Shown: piece after piece, positions 1-10,130 of the stretch | Layout: the number at the start of each line of letters is the position of its first letter | How positions within the stretch are numbered: position 1 is the first letter of the stretch | NCBI RefSeq assembly: GCF_034140825.1 | Contig: NC_089037.1 | Coordinates: forward strand, 33,286,001-33,350,000 | DNA: 64,000 nucleotides | Direction: 5' to 3' | DNA from: Oryza sativa Japonica Group | Lineage: Eukaryota > Streptophyta > Magnoliopsida > Poales > Poaceae | Program-made: the position numbers and the translations under genes | Notes under the pieces: model-generated | What the model saw: the letters and a program-made list of their open reading frames with translations, nothing else | The model's database searches: none | Told to the model about the DNA's origin: nothing

Positions 1-250
1 TCGGTCACAGCAATCCCTGCCTGAAGCTCCACGAATTGCAGCCTGACACGACATGAAAAATCAGAGACCAGATGCTTACGTTTTGCCAATTTGGGCTTTG
101 GGCTTGCATAAACAGACGTTTTCCCAATTTGGGCCTAATCAGGCCTATCTGAATTCTGAAGGAAGTACATGTGCTGGATCTGCAGGGTTTGCTCCTCTTC
201 AGAAGCTGATCGACAAAGTAATTTGTGCTTTGTTCATCACGTAGGAACAC
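1..250 (-). other. Upstream region of a DUF295 gene lying off the left edge
   Basis: The first ~120 bases (cacagcaatc, then the GGGCTTTGGGCTTGCAT block) resemble the distal upstream sequence of the DUF295 copies, for example 25215-25270, 12120-12180 and 31185-31200. In those copies the segment lies a few hundred bases upstream of a minus-strand gene. The simplest reading is that one more array member lies just left of this window. No coding sequence is visible here. Confidence 0.5.
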
Positions 251-668
251 CCAACTATTCAGGGAACCAAAAACTAATAATTTGCATGAAAATATAATTC
301 CATCTACAGGTGGCCGGCTTTGGCAACATGCACTGCTAGGTAGTCATTTGTTTCCACATAATCAAGTGTTGGCTCTTTTGACAGAACTTACAAAGTAAAC
401 GATGCTAGCTAAACCAGTATACAAAGTTAAGTTATCAAATTCCTGCATTTTCTGTGTGTCACACATTAGAAATACTGACCCTCCCTTTCTTTCCAACAAA
501 AATTCTTGTCATGCTGATTGATACACGAACGATAGTATTGTTTCATATATATATAGCTCATTAAGTTGGAAACACGAATTTAACTACGGTTACACTGATT
601 AAGAACATGTTTCTTTACAGGTGAAATATATGATAAAACAAAGTCCAATTCCCAATTGTGAAACTAGA
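251..668. other. 3' flank of the first DUF295 copy
   Basis: AT-rich, no gene. It is similar to 10865-11051, which lies just 3' of the DUF295 copy at 11052: both carry the run around CCCTCCCTTTCTTTCCAAC and a stretch beginning gttacactg. This shows that 3' flanks were duplicated with the genes. Confidence 0.6.
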
Positions 669-1608
669 CTACCCAGTAATGGGCAAAATCCACATCCCTC
701 TTTCTGAATTTGGAGCTTCGATGAGATCATACTCGTCAGTTTCTCCATCCTCTACCTTGGATACCTCAAAATATTTATCACGCGCAAAAATAGCATATAC
801 ACAATCCTTCTCTAGCCCACACTCATCAGCCGAACGTGAAGCACCAAAATAACAAGGAGCTATCAAGAACGTACGGCCACCAATGTCCTCGGCTATGCAC
901 CATTGATGCTTGGAGAAATCCATCTTATAAACAGTGACGTCGTAGACAGTCTTGAAGTCGTACTCAAGCAGCTGACATACCATGTAAAGTTCGCTCTCCG
1001 ACTCCACCAAGAATATGCATGCTGCGCCCACAAAATCCATGGGGTCGGTGATTGCGATGGAGCTGAACGTCGGCTCTGGGGTGAACTCCAGCACACTGAT
1101 GTTGTGGAATCTGGCGTTGAAGTAGAACTTGCCTTGGCAAGCTGCGATCGAGCATATCAGTACTTTCTCATAGTCCTTGCCATTCATGGGTGGATCCAAG
1201 TGCTGCGTGCCAATATCGTACTCGTGCCTAACCCACTCCTCATCTTCTCCGACGTGACAGTACCAGATGATGGTGTCTTCGGGCTCGACGAGGAGCACGA
1301 TGCAGCCGGGGATCGTCGGCTTGTCGGAGAGCGAGCACGCAAGCACATCTGCTGTGCAGGACTTCCGGTAGGTGCGGCAGATGAATCTTTTCGTCAGGAT
1401 CCTGTGGGTTCTGCAGAAACATGGTGGCGTCGTCGCGGATCAGGATCCATCCCTGCTGCGTCGGCCAGGCGTTGCTGTTCGTCATCCCGGGTATGTAGGC
1501 ATCGATGGCCTTTTTCTCCGAGATGCTGAATAGCGCCGGCTTGTCTGAATCGGCGCCGTGCTTCAGGGCGTTGCAAGGCACAGGGACATGTCTCGTCTTG
1601 TCCATCAT
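669..1608 (-). pseudogene. DUF295 (KIB1-4 beta-propeller) gene with 4-bp frameshift
   Basis: Two overlapping minus-strand frames make one DUF295 protein of about 310 residues. The N-terminal frame starts at ATG 1608 or 1605 (MMDKTRHVPVPC) and carries ALFSISEKKAID and QQGWILIRDD. The C-terminal frame begins near CSLSDKPTIPGC and runs through IIWYCHVGEDEEW, GKFYFNARF, FLIAPCYFGASRSADE and RGMWILP to TAG at 669. The frames meet at 1329-1336, where GAGC is present twice; the close paralogue at 11052-11929 has it once. A 4-bp tandem duplication therefore breaks the gene. An in-frame ATG at 1677 would add 23 residues, but the MDK-type start is shared by the paralogues. Lesion seen directly; loss of function inferred. 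Confidence 0.88.
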
Positions 1609-1674
1609 GGTGATCGATGTGAGTATGCGGCGTTGGATCTCTGCAGGTAGCAACGCTTTTGGCTCTCTTACATA

Positions 1675-1687
1675 CATACTCTAGGCG
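1675..1687 (-). promoter_or_regulatory. Decayed DUF295 core promoter
   Basis: At the place where the paralogues have CTTATATAGGCG, this copy reads catactctaggcg. The AGGCG half is kept but the TATA half is lost, so this copy may have lost its promoter as well as its frame. Confidence 0.4.
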
Positions 1688-1699
1688 AAGACTCCGATT

Positions 1700-2498
1700 C
1701 AGTGCCGTGTTGCAGACGACGAGACGAGTCGGCTTCAGAGTCGGTTCACAACTCACAACTAGTCACAAGAAGATCGATCGCCTTCCTATAGCAGCGGTCA
1801 TGTGGTTCAGTTTTTGGTAACAAGGAAACGGATTTGATGTCTTCTGTTCCTTTTCTGATTTTGATTGTGATCGCAAGAGAGGAAAGTCTCTAAAAGTATG
1901 GTTAATATAGTTTTACAGATAATCACAGTAATAGCGACGGGTGTGAGTTTCTCCTAAATCTCCAATCCCTCCAAAGAACTGCCCCTTTTCAGAGGTTTTT
2001 TTTTTTTGACTGATAACTTTACAGAGTTTCAGTATTTAAAATATTTGGTGCATTAGACATCTTTGAGACAAATAAGTAATTTATGTTTTGTGATAAGTAA
2101 TTTATAAACCATTAAAATTCAGATAACTGGTGTTCACTCTTCAGAAGTTCTGGTTGCAATGCGCTGCTACTATCAGGTTCTTGCGTTCTCTTCTTTTCCA
2201 AGTCCAATTCTGAATTCTGAATTCTGAAGCGACTTGTTCTGATGTCCTCACCTCTCGGTGCTGATCATCAACAAGTAGGTTGCAGCTCTCCCATCAAGTA
2301 GGACAGCTAATGCTCTAATCTTTCGGCTTCAGGGTGGAAACAAGAACAAATTAACATACATAACTGTTTACCTGTAATTTCACAGCCTATCCCTCTTCTA
2401 CAAGTTCAAATATATTTACCAAGTGTGTTACTTTCATTTGGAACTAGGGAGAGAATTTCATCCTCACATGTAACTGGGCACATGCAGTGTGACATTAT
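1700..2498. other. Intergenic flank of the DUF295 array
   Basis: No gene seen. From about 2140 onward it belongs to the repeated DUF295 3'-flank block also present near 5400, 10270 and 22790 (shared run ATGCTCTAATCTTTCGG, then the caagttcaaatagattt region). Confidence 0.5.
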
Positions 2499-2791
2499 CC
2501 AAGAAAAGTGTTTTAATCCCTTAATGGGACATCAACTTATTTCTTGCATGTGCACTAAAATATTAAAAACCAATTAACAAGATAGTTTAATATAAGATAT
2601 TTTACAGCACAAATATACAAGTTAAAGTAACAAATATGACTGAATGTATATATTTAATTTGTTATTTTTATCACAACCTGTAAATGTCGAATTTGACCTT
2701 ATATGCTTGTGGACAATGTGCCTCATATTAATCTATTTTGTTAATTTTTTTAAAAAAAATTATGGTTATTTGGGTGACATAAAAAAACGAG
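2499..2791. mobile_element. Hairpin (foldback) MITE, copy 1
   Basis: AT-rich insertion that interrupts the repeated 3'-flank block: the unfilled form gtgacattattcagct is seen near 10553-10570. It is related to the copies at 23029-23386 and 26318-26700 (gggacatc near one end, a central oppositely oriented pair, poly-T/poly-A near the other). Ends are approximate and no clean target duplication is visible. Confidence 0.55.
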
Positions 2792-3060
2792 TATTCAGCT
2801 ACGTGCAGTATTTTCTTTCCCCTGAATCCACTACTTGGATGTTTTCGATAGACATGCATCTTAGGAATATGAACTAAATAATGCTAAGTCATTACTACAA
2901 TTGAGATGAGTGGCGCCAAGGTTCACTACTCAGTTTTTAATAAACCAAAATAAAGGTCATCAATTTTCCGTGTGTTCTCTCTGTACATAGTCCCCTCTTT
3001 TAACGAAATATCTTCTCATGCTTTCAATAGATAGTACGATGGAAAAAAATATAAAAATGT

Positions 3061-3709
3061 TAATTTCATGAGATTTGTTACGGTCCAGCAGATGGTACAT
3101 CAGGTACCAAATGAAATCCAACCGTTCAATTACCGTGGGCATGATTGGAAACATTGTCAGGTCGACTTAACATTCAGGCCGCCGTCGCCCTCGACGCCGG
3201 CCCCGCCGGCCGCCGCGCACCACAGAGGCCGGCGGCCAGATCCCTGCCAGCCCGTCGACGCCAGCTAGGTTCCCCCATCCGCCATCGACGCCGGCCTCGC
3301 GCACACCCTCGAACGGATCCTGCAGCCCGCTGCCGCTTCGCATCCTGCAGCCCATCGCCGCCGCCGTCGGCTTCGTGCACTCCGTTGACCCGGATCCCGC
3401 AGCCTACCACCGACCCAAATCCTGTAGCTCGTCGTCGGCCCAAATCCTGTGGGCTGACGCCGTTGATGCCGCTGCAAAAAAGCTCAGAACCTGGGATGGA
3501 GAACGGGCAGGCGGCTGGCTGAGCCGATCTGATCTGAACTGAGGCTACGCGAAATTACGAAAATGCCCTTCAGGCGGTGGTACTGCATGGAATCGATCGG
3601 TGGTACTGCCCGGTACTGAATCTGTCTCAGCCATCCGATCAAGTTAAATGAATGGTGTAGATTTGGTACCTACCCAGGCTGTTGGACCGTAAAAATACTC
3701 TAATTTCAT
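3061..3709. mobile_element. Non-autonomous Mutator-like element (Pack-MULE candidate) with 9-bp TSD
   Basis: The element spans 3070-3700 and is flanked by perfect 9-bp direct repeats TAATTTCAT (3061-3069 and 3701-3709). Its ends are inverted: GAGATTTGTTACGGTCCA against GAGTATTTTTACGGTCCA read from the right. Paralogous flanks at 5875, 10785 and 23600 are uninterrupted at this point, giving empty sites. A 9-bp duplication is typical of Mutator. The interior (about 3178-3530) is strikingly GC-rich, with no recognisable protein, and looks like a captured piece of a host gene's 5' region; its parent was not identified. Confidence 0.85.
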
Positions 3710-3951
3710 AGATAATGCACTCATCAAGCAGAAACAAATAATAAACTAAAGTTGCATTAGGAGAAAAAAATCCTTTACATTCTTTCAACTAGGCTTGAAA
3801 ATGATGACAGAAACTTTGGACCAACCAAATAAATTTTCTAGAAGTGACAGCCATTTCCAATTCTAGTCTTATATAATTTTTTCTGCTTTCTGTGTCAACC
3901 CGTTTCCACAGAGATGATATCATTTCAGGCAGTTTCCGAATATTTTCATTT

Positions 3952-4889
3952 CTACTTATTTTCAACAGGCAAAATCCACATCCCTCTTCTTGAGTCTGGA
4001 GCATCGATGAGCTCATGCACCTCAGTTGCATCATCCTCCACCTTGGATACCTCAAAACATTTATCTAGTGCATACGAGACATACACAGAATCTTTCTCAA
4101 GCCCATACTCATCAGCCGAGCATGAAGCGCCGAAGTATAACGGAGCTAGAAAAAACGCACGGCCTCATAGGCTCTGCGCCATTGCAAGCTCAAGAAATCC
4201 ATCCTATGAACGGTCATATCGTATATGGCGAAGTCGTGGTCAAGCCGCAGACAGATCATGTACAATTCGTCCTCGGATTCTACCAAGAACACGACCGCCG
4301 CGCCTATCACCCCTAATCCTCCGGGGATAGGATCGACGATCTCAATGGTGCTGAACACCGGCGTGGGGGTAAACTCCAGTACTCCGATGCTCTCGAAGAA
4401 GCAGTTGAAGTAGAACTTGCCCCGGCAAGCGGCGATCTCGCATATCGGCACCTTCTCGTGGTCCTTGCCATCCATGGGTGGATCCAATGGCTGGGTTCCA
4501 ATGTCGTCGTCGTGTCTCGTCCACTCTTCATCGTCGCCGATGCGACAGTACCATATGTTGGTGGCGACGGGCTCAACGAGGAGGACGATGCAGCCAGGGA
4601 GAGATGGCTTGCCGGAGAGCTGGCAGGAGCATCTGGTTGACAGACCTTCTGGGAGATGGATCTTGTCTTGGGGATCCTGAGGGTTCTGCAGGAAGGTGGC
4701 GGTGCTCTGGCGTAGTAGGATCCACCCCTGCGGGGTGAACCAGGCGTTGGTGTTGGTCAGCCCAGGGATGTCACCGTCGATGGCCTTCTTGTCTGAGATG
4801 CTGAACAGCGCCGGCTTATCTGCAGCAGACTCGTCGTGTTGCTCCATGGAGAGGCAAGGCACGGAGACGCGGCCGCTCGGCTTGTCCAT
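3952..4889 (-). pseudogene. DUF295 gene truncated by a ~7-bp deletion
   Basis: Starts at ATG 4889 (MDKPSGRVSVPCLSM) and stays open to 4146, giving 247 residues with LFSISDKKAIDGDIPGL, TPQGWILLRQ, NIWYCRIGDDEEW, GKFYFN, VFLVESEDELYM and HRMDF. At about 4164-4168 seven bases present in the 27531-28559 paralogue (inside the GGRAFF codons) are missing; the frame then ends within a few codons. The last ~75 residues (FGASCSADEYGLEK to MWILP) survive in another frame down to a TAG at 3952-3954. The product would lack the final propeller segment. Core promoter at 4962-4973. It could still make a shortened protein, but this is more likely a recent pseudogene. Confidence 0.85.
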
Positions 4890-4961
4890 GGCCGGCGTGG
4901 TGTTGTCAACCTTGTATTCCTCTCTTCTTAGTTGGATCTGCAAATCGTGCTCTGTGCTCCT

Positions 4962-4973
4962 CTTATATGGGCG
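4962..4973 (-). promoter_or_regulatory. DUF295 core promoter (TATA plus AGGCGA-like block)
   Basis: Reads cttatatgggcg on the plus strand, that is CGCCCATATAAG for the minus-strand gene, 73 bases upstream of its ATG. Same position and form as in the paralogues. Confidence 0.6.
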
Positions 4974-5119
4974 AAGCTGCTACCTAAGCAGGGTTGATTC
5001 CGACTCAGAGTCAGTCACGGCCGGCGATCCCTCATCAGAGATCAGACATCTGAAGTAATCGGAATTGGAGGCAAAAGGCCAATTTTCGTGGTGAGGTAAA
5101 AGAGACAAGAAACAGGGAT

Positions 5120-5276
5120 GCTGTTGTTGTTCGTCAGGGCATCGATGTCGCAGGCGATGTCCTGTCCCTCGAAGATGTTGAACAGTGTCGTCTTTACTGA
5201 TTCCAGGCCGTGCTGCTGCTGCTGCTGCAAGGCGAGACAGGGCACAGGGAGAGGATCCATCCCAAATATCGTGTTC
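5120..5276 (-). pseudogene. 5' fragment of a DUF295 gene
   Basis: Starts at ATG 5260 (MDPLPVPCLALQQQQQHG) and encodes about 45 residues up to CDIDALTNNN before the similarity stops. It is nearly identical to the 5' end of the copy at 29852-30788 (aligned part 30652-30804), with a handful of substitutions and one extra CAG codon (five glutamines against four). It lies directly upstream of the copy at 3952-4889 with no body of its own. The high identity points to a very recent partial duplication or gene conversion. Confidence 0.8.
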
Positions 5277-5399
5277 TTATACTTCATCTGGGCAGGGAAC
5301 TTGCAGCCGAATCGGAATCAAGCAGCCGTCCGGAGTATAACCGGATTCCGAACGGCTCCTGGACAGGAGTAAAACGTGCTCATGCTAGATTTCGCTCAT

Positions 5400-6091
5400 C
5401 AGGTAGGAACATCTAAAATGCTCCAAGCCTCCAACTATTCATGGGGGAAATGGGAACCAACAACTAACAATTTGAATGAAAATTTCCAGCCTGCACATGT
5501 AGTTGCAGCTTTCTCATCATGTACGCACAATGCTCTAATCTTTCGGTTTCAGGTTGAAAACAGGAACAAAAAACACATGACTGTTAACCTGGAATTTTAC
5601 AGCTACACTGAAAAAAAAATTCAGCTAGGTACAGTATTTTGTTTCCAGTGAATCCACTACTTGGTTGTTTTCGACAGACAACTTACGAATATGAGCTAAA
5701 TAATGCTAATAAACCATTAAAACCGAGATGAGTGGTGCCAAGGTGGTTATCAATTTAATAATCGAAAAATAAAGGTCATCATTTTCTTGTGTGTTCTCTC
5801 TGTACATAACCCTTTCTTTCCAACGGAATATTTATGCTCTCAGTAGAAAGTACCCCAAAAAGAAAAGAAATATTATTTTCATATATAGTGCAGGCATCAA
5901 GCACTGCAAAAACAAATAATAAATCAGTTACATTCGGAAAATGATTCTTCTTTACAACCTTTCAACTAGGGTTCAAAACGGTGGCGGAAATTTCCAACCA
6001 AGTATGTTTTGTACAAGTGATGCCGCTTCCAATTCTAGCCATATATAAATTTTGAATTTTTCAATTTCTATCAACATCGATTTCATAGAGA
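5400..6091. other. Duplicated 3'-flank block of the DUF295 array
   Basis: No gene. This block is the clean, uninterrupted version of the 3' flank repeated with each array unit: TCTAATCTTTCGGTTTCAGG near 5535, a GTGAATCCACTACTTGG run near 5648 and a CCTTTCTTTCCAAC run near 5812. It serves as the empty-site reference for the insertions at 2499, 3070 and 23029. Confidence 0.6.
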
Positions 6092-7077
6092 TTATATAGT
6101 TTTCCGACTGTATCCAAACATTAACATCTCTATTTTTTTTTCAACGGGCAAAATCCACATCCCTCTTCTCGAGTCTGGAGCATCGATGAGCTCATGCACA
6201 TCGGTTGCGTCATCTTCTACCTTGGATACCTCAAAACACTTATCCAGTGCATACGAGGCATACACAGAATCCTTCTCGAGCCCGTACTCATCAGCCGAAC
6301 ATGAAGCGCCAAAATAGAACGGAGCTAGAAAGAATGCACGACCCCCAATCTCATACACTCTGCGCCATTGATGGCTGAAGAAATCCATCCTGTGGACGGT
6401 CATATCGTAGATGGTGAAGTCATGGTCAAGCCGCAGGCAGACCATGTATAGTTCATCCTCAGACTCAACAAGGTACACATACGCCCCGCCAATCACCCCT
6501 AATCCTCCGGCAATAGAGTCCGCGATCTCAATGGAGCTGAACGTCGGCGTGGGGGTTAACTCCAACACTTCGATTTTCTCAAAGTTGCTGTTGAAGTAGA
6601 ACTTGCCCCGGCAAGCGGCGATCTGGCATATCGGCACCTTCTCATGGTCCTTGCCTTCGAAGGGCGGATCCAATGGCTGGATTCCAATGTCGTATTCGTA
6701 TCTCATCCACTCATCGTCGCCAATGCGACAATACCAAATCACAGTGGCGATGGGCTCGATGAGGAGGACGCACAACCGGGGAGAGATGGCTTGCTGGAGA
6801 GACGGCATGAGCATATGGTCGACAAGCCTCCTTCTAGCAGATGAGGTAGACGGATCTTATCTTGGGGATCCTGTGGGTTCTGCAAGAACATGGTGGTGCT
6901 CTGGCGAAGTAGGATCCATCCCTGTGGCGTGAACCATGCGTTGGTGTTGGTCAGCCCTGGGATGCCGCCGTCGATGGCCTTCTTGTCCGAGATGCTGAAC
7001 AACGCCGGCTTATCCGCGGAGTCGTCGCGTTGCTCCAAGGAGAGGCAAGGCACGGAGACGCGGCTCGTGTTGTCCAT
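6092..7077 (-). pseudogene. DUF295 gene with a 1-bp deletion
   Basis: The N-terminal frame starts at ATG 7077 (MDNTSRVSVPCLSLEQ) and runs through LFSISDKKAIDGGIPGL, TPQGWILLRQ and SSKPSLPGC. The next frame continues with VLLIEPIATVIWYCRI, DEWMRYEYDIGIQPLDPP, GKFYFNSNF, YLVESEDELYMVCL, FFLAPFYFGASCSADEYG and MWILPVEKK to the stop at 6092. Compared with the intact copy at 27531, one base is missing around 6770-6772. The downstream frame has its own ATG at 6814 and could give a 240-residue protein lacking the N-terminal third. An in-frame upstream ATG (7134) adds an acidic run of seven Glu, probably 5' UTR. Confidence 0.86.
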
Positions 7078-7184
7078 GATTGGGTGATGTTCTTCTTCCT
7101 CTTCTTCTTCTTTCGTTTGTTGTGATGTTGTCAACCTCTATTCCTCTCTTCTTCGTTGGATTTGCAAACTGTACCCAGCATGCA

Positions 7185-7196
7185 CTAATATAGGCG
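7185..7196 (-). promoter_or_regulatory. DUF295 core promoter
   Basis: Reads ctaatataggcg on the plus strand, 108 bases upstream of the ATG at 7077. The CTATTCCTCTCTTCTTCGT run at 7137-7155, 5' UTR on the other strand, is also shared with copies at 4916 and 11953. Confidence 0.6.
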
Positions 7197-7608
7197 AAAA
7201 CTGCAGGCTGAGCAAGGTTAGTTCGTGTCGGTGATGGCGATCCTTGGTAGCCTTCAGCACGAGTCAGAAGCAATCGGAATCGGAGACAGAAATCAATTAT
7301 GCGATTCCCGCACCAGCCGTCTTGGCAAAGATCTGCACGGCGCGCGGCAACTGGCAAATCGGAACCAAAAATCTTCCAGACCTTTGGGCTTGCATATATT
7401 AGTTTTATCGGCAGAGAAACAAGGGCTAAGATATACATAGTCCTTACGACAAAAAAAATAAAACACTAGTACAACAGTAACATGGATATATAGATGGCAC
7501 ATTAAAGCAAAATCACTGCGTGCAGCATTTGTCCTCCTACTGGCTATTATGAACCTACTTCTCCCAGTAGGTTAAACATGGATAAATATTGAGGACCAAT
7601 CGATGACC

Positions 7609-8700
7609 TCAGAGCACGAACATGATGTAAGTCATGATACATTTGGACTTGTGCTTGATCATAAGGAGCCCCTGTTCACTGCTTGTTGGCAACACCTCCA
7701 CGCCGGTGAAGACAGTCACTGGGTTAAAGTCACACTCGTACCGCTCGTTTTCAATGGTGTAGCCATTGACAATGCAAAACCTCAGTGATCCAAGGTTCAC
7801 CAGGTCACGGTACACCTGAGACCAGTTCTCCGGCAGCTCAAACTCCATCCCGACATGCCGCACCACCGGCGGAGGAGAGCCTGCGGCGGTGGAGAGGTTG
7901 TCCAAGATGCACAGGTCAAAGGGGCCGCCATCCGACATGCCGAGGCAGTGGCCCAGCTCAGGGACATACTCGGCATTGAAGGGCAGCACCCAATCACCCA
8001 CCTTATTCCAATCTCTCGTCACCATGTCAAAGGAGTAGGTCGCCGTGGTGGTAGACACGCATATCTTGGTGCTATCGACCACCATGAAGCGAGGCTTAAG
8101 GGGGACCTTATACTCTCGGTCCTGAAAGAATGGCGGCTGCGGGAGTGGCCCCCAGCACCAACACTCCTCCACAGGATCATAGGCAAGCACCTCAGAACTA
8201 CACCAGTAGGTAGGATCGATATCCATGATGTACAGGCTGTGGTCTGTGTCGATGTCAAAGTTGGACATGGCATGGGCAGAAGCACCTGGGATGGAGACAG
8301 CCACACAACTATTGTATCTCTTGGGCGAATTCAGATCAGGCATTCTCATGAATGAGCGCAACTCGGGGTTGTAGATGCTGGTGTGGCCTGCCATGTCCGT
8401 GCAGAGGATCTTGTTCTTGCTCCTCTCACCAAAGAGAGCAAGTGCACACAGTGAACTGTAGGGATTAGACGCAGACCACGTATATGGCTGGTAGTGTATG
8501 CTCGGTGTTGGCAAACGGCCGATGCTCCCAATTTTGTTGGTGCCATTCTTCTTCTTCTTAGCTTTAGCCTCTGCTTCCAGTGCTTCTGCCGTTGATGGGT
8601 AGAAGAGCTTTGATACGTCCATGTGCCTTAGCGAGAACAAGCCGCGACCCTCGTTCAACACCAAATGCAGAGACTGACGGCTCAACTTCTCGCAGCTCAT
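7609..8700 (-). CDS. DUF1668 family protein
   Basis: A single open reading frame of 363 residues from ATG 8700 (MSCEKLSRQS) to TGA at 7609. The layout fits the grass-expanded DUF1668 family (PF07893), whose function is unknown: an N-terminal HMDVSKLFYPSTAEALEAEA block (residues ~27-46), a Lys-rich linker (KAKKKKNGTNK, ~46-56), LPTPSIHYQPY, then KILCTDMAGHTSIYNPEL and a likely propeller-like C-terminal part with WCWGPLPQPPF and FMVVDSTKICVST. It is unrelated to its DUF295 neighbours, although both families are probably repeat folds. A likely 5'-UTR intron runs from a GTGAGT donor near 9341 to a TTCAG acceptor near 8725. No lesion is seen. The family call rests on remembered motif pattern. Confidence 0.75.
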   Translation of the reverse strand: MSCEKLSRQSLHLVLNEGRGLFSLRHMDVSKLFYPSTAEALEAEAKAKKKKNGTNKIGSIGRLPTPSIHYQPYTWSASNPYSSLCALALFGERSKNKILCTDMAGHTSIYNPELRSFMRMPDLNSPKRYNSCVAVSIPGASAHAMSNFDIDTDHSLYIMDIDPTYWCSSEVLAYDPVEECWCWGPLPQPPFFQDREYKVPLKPRFMVVDSTKICVSTTTATYSFDMVTRDWNKVGDWVLPFNAEYVPELGHCLGMSDGGPFDLCILDNLSTAAGSPPPVVRHVGMEFELPENWSQVYRDLVNLGSLRFCIVNGYTIENERYECDFNPVTVFTGVEVLPTSSEQGLLMIKHKSKCIMTYIMFVL

Positions 8701-9450
8701 CTTCAACACTCACGCTTCCTTGACCTGAAGGTCCAATCAAGGGATAGAGAAATCATTCCACAAGTCAACAAACCGGATGAGCGACTTAAATTAATTTTCT
8801 CTTCGTTGGTAGCCTGACTGACACTCAAAAAGGAGAAGTAGAGATTCAATGGAGAAGGGTGAGAAATCTGGATTATTTTTGAGCAATCAATAACAGCAAG
8901 GAGCGAGCGAGCAATGACTAGAGAGGGTATAACGAAGAATTTATAGTCTTGTTTGCCCGTTGCCTGTACAGAGTTTTTTCGTTTGGGAAATGAAATTCAT
9001 CCCCGGCCCACCGGTGAAAATTCAAAAAGAAAAATCAAGAATAATTTATAGAAGCACGCAAATTTCATCAGAAAACAAACTTATCCATCCCTCGATTTAA
9101 CATATACTAATATTGTTCTTTATTTCAGCACAGATCTGAAACAAGCTAGCCAGGCACACGATTCTAGCACAAATCAAAGAGCATGTCAGTTATGGCAAGC
9201 GACACACAGTTTGTGATCACAGCGGCAGGCAAAGAGAAAAGCTTCCAAGATCTAGAAGAGAAGCTAGGGCTAACGCAAATTCGAGAAAGGAACGTAATAA
9301 GTAGAGAGAGATGAGAAAGAAGGGATGGATGATCATGAGACTCACCAGCCAACCAGCGAGAGAGACGCCGCGGACGCCGGCGGCGATGGATGGAGATCGA
9401 CGCAGGCGAGGCGTCCGGGAGTCGAGGGCTCGAGGCCTCACCGACCAAAC
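8701..9450 (-). other. Putative 5' UTR, UTR intron and promoter of the DUF1668 gene
   Basis: The minus strand has a CAGGTGAGTC-like donor context near 9341 and a TTCAG acceptor near 8725, just before the start codon. The 9360-9450 stretch is GC-rich, as expected for a rice 5' leader. No other coding sequence is supported here. Inference from splice signals only. Confidence 0.35.
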
Positions 9451-9534
9451 CAAGTATGGGCTTTCACTTCTCACATGGTTCACTTCGCCGGCCCAAGAGT
9501 GAGTGAACCGGTGTTTTGGAATAGGAATAAGTTT

Positions 9535-10130
9535 ACTTTAGGTCCCTCCTCTTGACATCGAGTTTGAAATCGTATCCTTGGACCACGATACCAGAAATTT
9601 TGACCCCCAAACTTGCAAAACTGGGATAGATTAGGCCCTCCCGCAGCATAGATGGTTGTTTTCTACTGACGTGGCAAGTTGATCCGATCCACTTGTGCTG
9701 ACTACGCGCTTACATGGCAAAAACAAACCGGGCCTCACATATCATCCTCACTCTCCTCCCATGCTCCTGTTCTCGGTCTCTCCTCCCAAATCAAGTGAGG
9801 CATCCACGTTGAGATAGCTGAGCGGCACGGCAACGGGGATGGCGAGGTGATGTTAGCTATTTTTTTTTAATCTGAACACATGCAAACCACTAATTACAAT
9901 TTGGGTTTAGTAATACTTATTATTTTGAACAAAAATATTGTTAAACTTTTACAACTTTGACTAAAATAACATCTCAGAATGTTAGATTAGTCCTAAAAGT
10001 ACTTCAATAAATTATATATTTATTGATGTTGTTATATATATTGTAATAAAAAATAGTTGTTGAAATCGTTTTTTAACCGCGTGTCGTTGTTTAAAATAAT
10101 AAGTTTTACTAAGCCGGAGGGAGTACGAAA
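9535..10130. mobile_element. Transposon-derived remnants (Mutator-like end, Stowaway-like end)
   Basis: 9535-9850 has the texture of a Mutator-like terminal region (taggtccctcctcttgac, acgtggcaa repeats, then GC-rich), but no partner end was found. An AT-rich stretch ending GGAGGGAGTA at 10116-10125 resembles one Stowaway terminus. Both are partial and unclassified. Confidence 0.35.

Noticed and set aside
7855-8355. Plus-strand frame opposite the DUF1668 gene
   Set aside because: Shadow of the real minus-strand gene.
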